Shown here: positions 1 to 6,911 of the stretch, one piece after another
How positions within the stretch are numbered: position 1 is the first letter of the stretch
Layout of the letters: each line of letters begins with the position of its first letter
DNA from: JAMXLO01 sp035492535
Lineage (GTDB): Bacteria; Pseudomonadota; Alphaproteobacteria; Acetobacterales; Acetobacteraceae
Direction of reading: 5' to 3'
Length of the DNA stretch: 14,859 bases
NCBI GenBank assembly: GCA_035492535.1
Contig: DATJJM010000198.1
Location: forward strand, 1 to 14,859
Translations under genes and position numbers: made by a program
The notes under the pieces: generated by a model
Told to the model about the DNA's origin: nothing
Databases searched by the model: none
Seen by the model: the letters and a program-made list of their open reading frames with translations, nothing else

Positions 1-500
1 TTGTCGGTGATCCACCCCCCCAATGTCGGCCCGATGATTGGCGCAAAGATCACTGCGATCGCCACCAGCGAAAAGGCTTTGCCACGCTGTGAGGGCTCGA
101 ATGTGTCCAAGATCACCGATTGCTGACTGGGCTGCAGCCCTCCGCCGAATAGCCCCTGTAGCAGTCGGAACACGACCAACTGCGGCAGGCTCGTCGCGAT
201 CCCGCACAGGAACGAGCACACGGTGAACATCGCGATGCACGTCAGGAAGTAGCGTTTGCGTCCGATCAGCCTACCCAGCCACCCGGCGACCGGCACGATG
301 ATTCCGTTCGCCACCAGATACGACGTGAGCGTCCATGTCGCGTCATCGTTGCTCGCCGACAGCGTCCCCGCGATATACGGCAGGCTGACATTGACGATGG
401 TGGTATCGAGGATCTCCATGAAGGGCGCCAGCGTCGCCGCGCCGGCCACCAGCCAGACGCTGCCTCTCGGCCGCCAGCTGATGTCCTGAAGATCACTCAC
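1..500 (-). CDS. emrB: EmrB/QacA-type (DHA2) MFS multidrug efflux transporter, N-terminal part
   Basis: Reading leftward from a GTG at 500-498, an open frame of 166 codons runs off the window at base 1, so only the first third or so of the protein is present. Seen in the translation: an LDTTIVNVSLP block (residues 31-41, first membrane helix, typical of the DHA2 14-helix drug:H+ antiporters), a GRLIGRKR loop (76-83, MFS motif A), and GPTLGGWITD at 157-166 (antiporter motif C). The family expels drugs or other toxic compounds across the inner membrane using the proton gradient. The start lies 7 bases after the stop of the EmrA-type adaptor gene. An AAGTGAG sequence overlapping that stop could serve as ribosome site, so the two genes are probably co-translated as a tripartite pump. 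No regulator gene is visible inside the window. Family assignment is secure; the substrate is unknown. Confidence 0.9.
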   Translation of the reverse strand, partial: MSDLQDISWRPRGSVWLVAGAATLAPFMEILDTTIVNVSLPYIAGTLSASNDDATWTLTSYLVANGIIVPVAGWLGRLIGRKRYFLTCIAMFTVCSFLCGIATSLPQLVVFRLLQGLFGGGLQPSQQSVILDTFEPSQRGKAFSLVAIAVIFAPIIGPTLGGWITD

Positions 501-507
501 AGCTTGC

Positions 508-1659
508 TCACTTTGCGGCGGATGGCTCGCCCAGGCGCACTGTCGGCACGACCGAGATTCCCAGCGGCAGCGGCAGGTTCGGGTCCATACCGCTGTCGAC
601 CACGATCTTCACCGGCACGCGCTGAACGATCTTGACGAAGTTTCCGGTGGCATTCTCTGGTGGGAACGCGGTGAAGCGCGAGCCGGAACCAAGCTGGACG
701 CTGTCCACGTGCCCCGTCAGATGCAACCGTGGATACGCATCCACGCTGATATCAACCTTCTGCCCCACCCGCATCCGGTCGAGCTGCGATTCCTTGAAAT
801 TGGCGGTGACCCAGGTGTCCGGGGTGACGAGCGACAGCACGGCCTGTCCCGCCTGCACATAGTTGCCCTGCTCGACACTCCGCTTGGTGATCCAGCCATC
901 CCGTGGTGCCGTCACCTTGGTCCAGGAGAGATTCAACTCCGCCTGCTCGAGCTGGGCGCGCGCGAACGCGACCTGTGCCTCGAGCTGATGTACCTTGGCT
1001 TCCGCCGCGCTGATGAACTGTGGAACCAGATCGGCCTGGCGTACCGCCGCATCTGCCTGATCCACCTGCGCGTTGGCCGAGCGCAGCACGGCCTCGGCAT
1101 TATCTACGTCCTGCTGCATCGTGGCCTGCTTCGGCAGGCTGCGTTGCCGCTTTGCGTCCGCCGAGGCCTTGAACTGCATCGCTTTCGCCGCCGCAAGCTG
1201 CGCGTGCGCGGCCGCCAGTTTCGCCGGATAGTTCACCTGCGCCGAATCCAGAGAGATACGGGCATCGGCAAGCTGTGCCTCGGCCACCTGCAAACTGCCG
1301 CGCGCCTGATCACGCGCTGCCTCGTACGCGCGCGGATCGATCTGCAGCAATTCCTGGCCAGCCTTCACTCGCTCATTGTCGGTGACATCCAACGCAATGA
1401 CGGTACCAGAGACCTGTGGCGCAACTGTAATCGCGTGGCCGTCGATATAGGCATCATCGGTGGTGACTTCGTCCTTTGTTGCGTACCAGTACGAGGCAGC
1501 AAGCGCGACCGCCGCCAGCACGATCAGCAATAACACCCATTTTGCGCGCGCGGCACGCCGGCTCCGCTGCCGTGTCGACAGCAGATCCTGGTCGAGTCGT
1601 GCCGCCCCCCGGGTCGTGACTATCGGCGGCGGCAGATCAGTCGTCGTCCGGTCGTCCAT
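508..1659 (-). CDS. emrA: EmrA/HlyD-family periplasmic adaptor (membrane fusion protein)
   Basis: This 383-residue protein is the adaptor that couples an inner-membrane pump to an outer-membrane channel. It has a basic cytoplasmic N-terminus, one membrane anchor at about residues 41-60, then TDDAYIDG and APQVSGTV (about 67-86), the hallmark first half of the lipoyl-like domain in EmrA proteins. A long Ala/Gln/Glu-rich coiled-coil hairpin (about 100-245) follows. The second lipoyl half contains TKVTAPRDGWITKRSVEQGNYV, written here only to mark the motif's location after the coiled coil. The C-terminal barrel carries the EmrA-like GSGSRFTAFPPENATGNF segment. Length matches the family. The ATG has a purine run (GAAGAGG) one base upstream, closer than ideal. 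The gene precedes the EmrB-type pump gene by 7 bases, so they form a pump pair. No outer-membrane TolC partner is visible in the window. Confidence 0.93.
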   Translation of the reverse strand: MDDRTTTDLPPPIVTTRGAARLDQDLLSTRQRSRRAARAKWVLLLIVLAAVALAASYWYATKDEVTTDDAYIDGHAITVAPQVSGTVIALDVTDNERVKAGQELLQIDPRAYEAARDQARGSLQVAEAQLADARISLDSAQVNYPAKLAAAHAQLAAAKAMQFKASADAKRQRSLPKQATMQQDVDNAEAVLRSANAQVDQADAAVRQADLVPQFISAAEAKVHQLEAQVAFARAQLEQAELNLSWTKVTAPRDGWITKRSVEQGNYVQAGQAVLSLVTPDTWVTANFKESQLDRMRVGQKVDISVDAYPRLHLTGHVDSVQLGSGSRFTAFPPENATGNFVKIVQRVPVKIVVDSGMDPNLPLPLGISVVPTVRLGEPSAAK

Positions 1660-1719
1660 TCCTCTTCGCTTGACTGGGGCCGCGATGCGTCACGCCCCTC
1701 TCCCACCCTAACAGCAATG

Positions 1720-1742
1720 CTGCCAACGAAAACGTTGTGCAG
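1720..1742. other. Imperfect stem-loop between ABC exporter and emrA-like gene
   Basis: CTGC and CAACG (1720-1728) pair with CGTTG and GCAG (1733-1742) around an AAAA loop, leaving one unpaired base at 1738, for nine base pairs. It lies 9 bases after the stop of the ABC exporter gene (minus strand) and about 60 bases before the emrA-like start. There is no T-run on the minus-strand 3' side, so a standard intrinsic terminator is not supported. It could be a weak transcript end for the ABC operon or an operator for a missing TetR/MarR-type regulator of the efflux pair. I see no convincing -35/-10 pair in this 91-base gap. Confidence 0.35.
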
Positions 1743-1750
1743 TACTAATC

Positions 1751-3535
1751 CTACGAAACCTGGCCATCCATCAATGTCTGGCTGCGCACCAGTCGAGCGT
1801 AATGGCCTCCCTTGTCCAACAATATAGCATGAGTTCCCTGCTCTACTGCACGGCCTTCATGCAACACTACCACCAAATCAGCGTCTCGAACCGTGGATAA
1901 CCTATGGGCCACCACAATTGTCGTTCGCCCTCGCCGCAGCCGCGTGAGCGCGCCCTGGATTGCCGCCTCACTCTCCGTATCAAGCGAACTCGTCGCCTCA
2001 TCAAGCAACAAAATCCGGGGGTTGCGCAACAACGCGCGGGCCAGTGCCACGCGCTGCCGCTGCCCTCCTGATAGCCTCTGACCGCCCGGCCCAACTCCGG
2101 TTTCATAGCGCTCTGGTAACGCTGAAATGAACCCGTCCGCCGCGGCCGCGTCGGCGGCAGCCTCAATGTCGGTCTGTACCGCATTTGGTCTGCCGATCCG
2201 TATATTGGCCGTTACTGTTTCGTCAAACAACAGTGAGTCCTGTGATACATAGGCAATTGCGTCCCGCAGGCTGGCCATCTTGATGCATTTCACATCGACA
2301 CCATCGACGCGCACGCCCCCGGCTGTCGCATTGTGCAGGCGCGGGATCAGCGCCAGCGCCGTCGACTTGCCCGCGCCAGAATGCCCTACCAGCGCGACAG
2401 TCGTCCCCGGAGCAGCGGTGAAGGTGAGGCCCGACAGCGCAATGCGCCCATCGGGATAGACGAAATGCACGTTGTCGAATTCGATCAGCCCGCGCCCGGA
2501 CGGCAGCGGCACTGCGTCCGGCGCATCGGCGATGTGGGGCTCCTCGTCGATCACGTCGAACACCCGTGCCAGCCCCGCCAGCCCTTCCTGAAGTGCCGAA
2601 TTCAACGACCCGAGCGCGCGCAGCGGTCGCGACGCGATCAGGAGCGCCGCGACGAACCCTGTGAAATTGCCCAAGGTCTGCGAACTGACCGCGGCCCTCC
2701 AGCCGGCAAACCCGATGACCGCGGCCACCGCGGCGCCGCCAAGCACCTCCAACAGCGGATCGACGCGCGCCCGGCTCTTCGTCATGCGCATCAACGCCCG
2801 ATAAAGCTGGGTGAACGCCTCGTTCGCCCGGTGCGTCTCGACGTCTTCCAGCCGGTAGGCCCGGACAGTGCGCGCCTGCGCGAAGCTCTCGTTCAACATC
2901 GCCGCGGCCGCGCCCATCCTCTCCTGCATACCGCCCGAGGCGCGCCGGATCCGCTTGCCGATTCGTTGGATTGGCACTGCCGCCAGTGGATACATCAACG
3001 CGGCGATCAGGCTCAGCAACCAGTCAAGATACAGCATCGACCCGATCAACCCGATCACGGTCACCGCATCCGCTATGCCGTTCACCGCCCGGGTCAGGGC
3101 ATCGCGAATGATGGTCGCATCAGTCGTGAACCGCGCGGCGAGTTGCGCTGGCGCCTCGCGCTCCAGGCGCGCCAGATCGGCGTAAGTCAGGTGCGAGAAC
3201 ATTCGCATCTGCACCTCGCGGATCACCAGCAGCACCACCTGCTGGACCTGCACGCTCTGAAAATACTGCGCTGCCGCCTTGATCGACGTGATCACCACCA
3301 CCAAGGCCGGGATCTGATACAGAATGCGCCGATCACGATCGGTGAACATCTGGAATGCGTGGTCGATCACAACCGGATACAACGCCGTTGTGCCCGCCAT
3401 CAGCGCGGTCAGCACCAGCACCAGGGCCAGGCGTGGTTTGTGATGGCGGATATGCTCGCGCCACAGCCGCACAAGCAGCGCGCGCGTCGAATCGCCGCCG
3501 GAGGTCTCCGCGACGTGCTGCGTGATGGCATCCAT
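1751..3535 (-). CDS. MsbA-type ABC exporter half-transporter (fused membrane and ATPase domains)
   Basis: A 594-residue half-transporter, which in this family works as a dimer to flip or export lipids, glycolipids, peptides or drugs. Hydrophobic helices lie at about residues 36-60, 72-100, 150-190 and 260-305 (ABC type I exporter membrane domain). The ATPase domain starts near 350: Walker A GHSGAGKST (384-392), Q-loop at SQD (431-433), signature LSGGQ (488-492), Walker B ILLLDE (508-513) and switch His in VVAHRL (H544). All catalytic residues are intact. The gene starts 47 bases after the second glycosyltransferase-like gene, with no obvious terminator or strong ribosome site between, so it is probably co-transcribed and may export the product made by those proteins. 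The last ~550 bases, encoding the end of the ATPase domain, are visibly less GC-rich than the rest. The substrate cannot be read from sequence. Confidence 0.92.
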   Translation of the reverse strand: MDAITQHVAETSGGDSTRALLVRLWREHIRHHKPRLALVLVLTALMAGTTALYPVVIDHAFQMFTDRDRRILYQIPALVVVITSIKAAAQYFQSVQVQQVVLLVIREVQMRMFSHLTYADLARLEREAPAQLAARFTTDATIIRDALTRAVNGIADAVTVIGLIGSMLYLDWLLSLIAALMYPLAAVPIQRIGKRIRRASGGMQERMGAAAAMLNESFAQARTVRAYRLEDVETHRANEAFTQLYRALMRMTKSRARVDPLLEVLGGAAVAAVIGFAGWRAAVSSQTLGNFTGFVAALLIASRPLRALGSLNSALQEGLAGLARVFDVIDEEPHIADAPDAVPLPSGRGLIEFDNVHFVYPDGRIALSGLTFTAAPGTTVALVGHSGAGKSTALALIPRLHNATAGGVRVDGVDVKCIKMASLRDAIAYVSQDSLLFDETVTANIRIGRPNAVQTDIEAAADAAAADGFISALPERYETGVGPGGQRLSGGQRQRVALARALLRNPRILLLDEATSSLDTESEAAIQGALTRLRRGRTTIVVAHRLSTVRDADLVVVLHEGRAVEQGTHAILLDKGGHYARLVRSQTLMDGQVS

Positions 3536-3582
3536 ATCGTGCGTTTATCAGGCGGGCAGCAGGGTGGCCAGAAGCCGCGCCG

Positions 3583-5178
3583 CTACGGAGCCAAGGCGAG
3601 GCTGCGGCGCAGAGCGCTCATCACCTCGGACTGCAATTGGTCACCCAGCACGATCGCCGGCACTGCTCCACCGACGCGGATATCGGGCCGCGTCGCCATT
3701 TGCATGCCACTCGGCCAGAAATCGAACAACACTTCAGCCGCATTCGCATGCAGCACGATCGGGAACTCGAAATCACCGCCGTGGCATAGCTTGTTGACCG
3801 CGCCCTGGATCGACTTCGAGATCCCCAGCAGCTCGGCACGGCCGACAAATTCTATGAACAGCCTGCGATAGAACGCGCGCACGTGGTCCATCCGGCCGCG
3901 GAACAGCATCGAGGATACGATCGGCCGCTGCCGGAACCGCTCCGCGCCCTCGTCGAACAGCGCAAGCCGATGCAGGCTGTCATCGGAGTCGCCGATCCGC
4001 GGCGGCCCTTCGCAGAAGGCTGAAAGGCCGACCGTGCTGTTCTCGAACGGATTGCGCAGGAAACCCGCGCGCAGAGTGTCCAGCACCAGCACCTGACCCG
4101 GCACTTTGTCAGCGATCCTGTCCAGCACCTGGCTGATCAACAGATGCGCGACATTCTCGATCTGCACGGAGGCATCCAGCGGTCCGACCTGGTAAGCCAG
4201 CCCGCCATGCCGCTCCAGCAACGCGGTCTCGGCGGAATCGAACGTCCCCACGCAGTGCAGCGCCCCATTGAAGCCTGTGCTTCGCAGGCTGGTGAGAAAG
4301 ACGTCCAGCCACCCGGCATCGCGTTCGCGATCATAATATGCCTCCACGGTTCCGGCGTCGTTCGCCGTGGCCGCACGTGCCGGTGGCGGCGACAAACGAA
4401 ACCGCGCGTGGGACCGGACATAGCCAGCAAGCGCCGCATGCTTCTGCCATTGATGCAGGACAGGGACGAGCCTGCCGTCGATCAGGGCGCCGTGCGACGA
4501 CATCGTCACGGCATCAACCGGGACATAGTGCAGAGTAGCGGCAAGCGAATCGTCGGTGTCGAGCCAGGCGCCAGCCGGCGGCCGCATATGCACGATGTAG
4601 TTGTGCACCCCCTGATCGATGCCGCCCTCAATCGCCACTGGACGGCTGGTCAACTCGCTGGTCATGGCAGCCAGGTATTTCAGCATTCCTCCGACCGTGC
4701 CGAAGGTCGTGCCCGCGCATGAGATCAGGCAATCGCGCATGTTCTCGGCGACCGCGTTGCCATAGCCCTGGGTAACCCAGGCGCGATTGACCGGACAGTC
4801 CCCAAGCCGGCAACGCTCCTGCGCAAACACGATGTCGGCAGGCAGTGTCCCTGCGAATGGATTCGACTGGAACACGACATCACGCAGATCGGTGAGCATC
4901 ACGTAGCGATAATTCCCGCCGTGGCGTGCCAGAAAATCGAGATAGGTGAAGAACCGGCTGGACAGATGCGTCATGCGCGGCTGCGCCGACTGACCCGGCC
5001 GCTCGACGCGCACGCGATAGTCCTGAAGCTGCTGCACCGTCTCAGGCATGACATCGCTGACGAAGATGCAGACCTCGCCGGGGAAACCTGAGTGGCGCAG
5101 CGATGCCAGGAATGGTTCGAGTTCGGCGAACGGCAGGTTGGACCAGTGCCCCATGATAAGGTCAGTGTCACCGCTCAT
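3583..5178 (-). CDS. Two-domain glycosyltransferase-like protein, paralog B
   Basis: I place the start at the ATG (5178), giving 531 residues, because the paralog-conserved region begins at once (DLIMGH at 6-11). An in-frame GTG at 5208 would add 10 residues. A GGAG-type site lies 11 bases upstream of the ATG. The N-terminal half contains LTDLRDVVFQSNPF (D97 and D100), resembling the metal/nucleotide-binding DxxD of GT-A fold enzymes, then GGIDQGVHN (185-193) and VLHQW (240-244), whose His could be a metal ligand. The C-terminal half (from about 285) repeats the pattern in degenerate form: LVLDTLRAGFLRNPF, IQGAVNK, and VPAIVLGDQ near the end. D100 corresponds to R370. No signal peptide or membrane helix is seen, so it is probably cytoplasmic. 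The gene lies 40 bases after paralog A and 47 before an ABC exporter. Glycosyl transfer is inferred from motifs; the exact family, donor and acceptor are unknown. Confidence 0.75.
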   Translation of the reverse strand: MSGDTDLIMGHWSNLPFAELEPFLASLRHSGFPGEVCIFVSDVMPETVQQLQDYRVRVERPGQSAQPRMTHLSSRFFTYLDFLARHGGNYRYVMLTDLRDVVFQSNPFAGTLPADIVFAQERCRLGDCPVNRAWVTQGYGNAVAENMRDCLISCAGTTFGTVGGMLKYLAAMTSELTSRPVAIEGGIDQGVHNYIVHMRPPAGAWLDTDDSLAATLHYVPVDAVTMSSHGALIDGRLVPVLHQWQKHAALAGYVRSHARFRLSPPPARAATANDAGTVEAYYDRERDAGWLDVFLTSLRSTGFNGALHCVGTFDSAETALLERHGGLAYQVGPLDASVQIENVAHLLISQVLDRIADKVPGQVLVLDTLRAGFLRNPFENSTVGLSAFCEGPPRIGDSDDSLHRLALFDEGAERFRQRPIVSSMLFRGRMDHVRAFYRRLFIEFVGRAELLGISKSIQGAVNKLCHGGDFEFPIVLHANAAEVLFDFWPSGMQMATRPDIRVGGAVPAIVLGDQLQSEVMSALRRSLALAP

Positions 5179-5218
5179 CGTGGCACTCGCTCCACGCCAT
5201 GCGCGCACGTCTCTTGCA

Positions 5219-6847
5219 TCAGCCCTGCCGGAGACCGAGATCTGTCCGCAGCTTGACCATCGCCTTCGTCAGCAGGTGTGAACCTAGAACTACGCCAGGA
5301 ACGGTCCCACCCACTTTGAACCCGTGTCTCGAATCGAGCGAAAGCCCCGACTCCCAGAAGTCGAAATACAGCTCCGCGCCGTTTGGATGTACGACGACGG
5401 GGAACGAGAAATGCCCCAGGTGGCAGAGCTTGTTGAGCGCTCCCTGCACCACCTTGGTGACGCTCAGCACGTCCTGCCGGGTCAGCAACTCTGCGAACAG
5501 AGCCTGGTAGAACGCGCGGAGCACCGGGATGCTGCCACGCAGTGCCGCCGACGATATGACAGGCAGAGCTAAGCGGCTGTCACCTTCAGGAAGGTAGAAC
5601 CCGAGACGCGTTCGATTGTACTCGGAATCGGCAATCCTCTCGTGGCTTTCGCAGAACACCGACAATCCGATCGTCGCCGTGGCGAATGGATCACGCGGAA
5701 AGACGGCGCGCATGGTATCGAGCACCAGCACCTGGTCAGGTGGCCCCGCCGGATCGGCAGCCAATATCTGCAGTATCTCGTTCAGATGCACGTGGGCAAC
5801 GTTATCGCAAACATCGAGGGCGACAGCCGTGACGGGATGGCTCGTGCAAGCGGCGTGCGCCAGTCTTTCCTGCTCCCGCTGGCCGAAGTCGCCGATGCAG
5901 TGAACGATCGTGTCCGGCGCCACACAGTGGAGGCTCTGGAGGAAGAACGGCAGCCAGTCCTCATCACGCCCTTTCTGGAAGAACGCGACGATGGCATTGC
6001 GCGCCGGTGCGCGGGGCGAAACCGGTGGAGGCGACGCCACAGCCGCAGGCGGACCCTGCATATCCGCATCGAGGCGGAATCGGTGCGCTTCAGCGACATG
6101 CGCGCTGATCCGCGTATTGCCATGCCAGGCTGCCACGAGCGGCACCAATCGTCCGTCGATCGAGATGCCCTGTTCGGCAATCTCCAGCGCGTCATCCACG
6201 ATGCCTTCGATCGCAACCGCAAACTGATCGTCCGCATCGACCCAAGCATCCGCCAGCGGGTGCATCCGAACCAGGCAATTGTGCACGCCGCGATCGATCG
6301 CGGCGGTTATCACCGTGTCACGGCTGCTGATCTGGGTTGTCATCGCGGCCAGATAACGCAGCATGCCGGATGCCGACGCGATCGTGACGGAGGCGTTGGA
6401 CACCATGCAGTCGCGGACATTGAGCGCCATCGTCTCGCCGTAGCCCAAGACGATGGCGTCATGGTCCTCAGGTGAACTGCCGATACGGCGCCGGATCTGG
6501 GTGAACACGATGTCTGCGGGCCGGCGGATCGCGAACGGATCGGACTGGACAATGGTATCAACCGGATCCACCAGCAGGACGTTCGCGTAGTCCTGGCTGC
6601 GCGCGGCCAGGTAATTGAGGAAGTTGAAGTAGCGGCTCGCGCGTGCCGTCATTGCCGGCGGACTCGATGACGCGGCACGACACACGATGACGCCGTATTC
6701 GCGCAGACGTGCCAACTCATCGGCAACGACGTCTTCGACGAAAAGGCATACGTCACCCCTGAATTCAGTCCGGCGAAGCGACGCGATGAACGGCTCGAGA
6801 CGCCGAGCCTGTACGCGCGCGCAGTGACCGAGGATGAGGTTCGTCAA
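5219..6847 (-). CDS. Two-domain glycosyltransferase-like protein, paralog A
   Basis: This paralog of the following gene has 542 residues if translation starts at the TTG (6847-6845). That is the only usable start in this frame after the CCA gene's stop at 6912, and it puts NLILGH at residues 3-8, matching the paralog. The frame stays open back to an ATG at 7060, but that stretch overlaps the CCA gene and resembles nothing. The ribosome site before the TTG is poor. The N-terminal half has LLVDPVDTIVQSDPF (D94, D97), GMLRYLAAM (161-169) and AIDRGVHN (183-190). The His of the paralog's VLHQW is absent here (VAAW, 238-241). The C-terminal half repeats the layout: LVLDTMRAVFPRDPF (D377, with R380 in place of the second Asp), VVQGALNK (467-473), FDFW (495-498) and KVGGTVP (511-517). 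It is soluble-looking and probably cytoplasmic. Function is inferred as sugar transfer or a partner role to paralog B. Confidence 0.72.
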   Translation of the reverse strand: MTNLILGHCARVQARRLEPFIASLRRTEFRGDVCLFVEDVVADELARLREYGVIVCRAASSSPPAMTARASRYFNFLNYLAARSQDYANVLLVDPVDTIVQSDPFAIRRPADIVFTQIRRRIGSSPEDHDAIVLGYGETMALNVRDCMVSNASVTIASASGMLRYLAAMTTQISSRDTVITAAIDRGVHNCLVRMHPLADAWVDADDQFAVAIEGIVDDALEIAEQGISIDGRLVPLVAAWHGNTRISAHVAEAHRFRLDADMQGPPAAVASPPPVSPRAPARNAIVAFFQKGRDEDWLPFFLQSLHCVAPDTIVHCIGDFGQREQERLAHAACTSHPVTAVALDVCDNVAHVHLNEILQILAADPAGPPDQVLVLDTMRAVFPRDPFATATIGLSVFCESHERIADSEYNRTRLGFYLPEGDSRLALPVISSAALRGSIPVLRAFYQALFAELLTRQDVLSVTKVVQGALNKLCHLGHFSFPVVVHPNGAELYFDFWESGLSLDSRHGFKVGGTVPGVVLGSHLLTKAMVKLRTDLGLRQG

Positions 6848-6911
6848 ACTGGTGCTCGGAAAGTCCAGGGATATCCAGCTTACAGCACGTCCATTCCTGG
6901 CGGGAGAAGAC

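Noticed and set aside
709..1533. 274-residue plus-strand open frame opposite the emrA-like gene
   Set aside because: Arg/Leu-rich shadow; the minus-strand frame is a clear EmrA-type adaptor.
2333..3871. 512-residue plus-strand open frame opposite the ABC exporter
   Set aside because: Arg/His/Gln-rich with no recognisable motif. It is antisense to a protein with complete ABC motifs, so it is a high-GC shadow frame.
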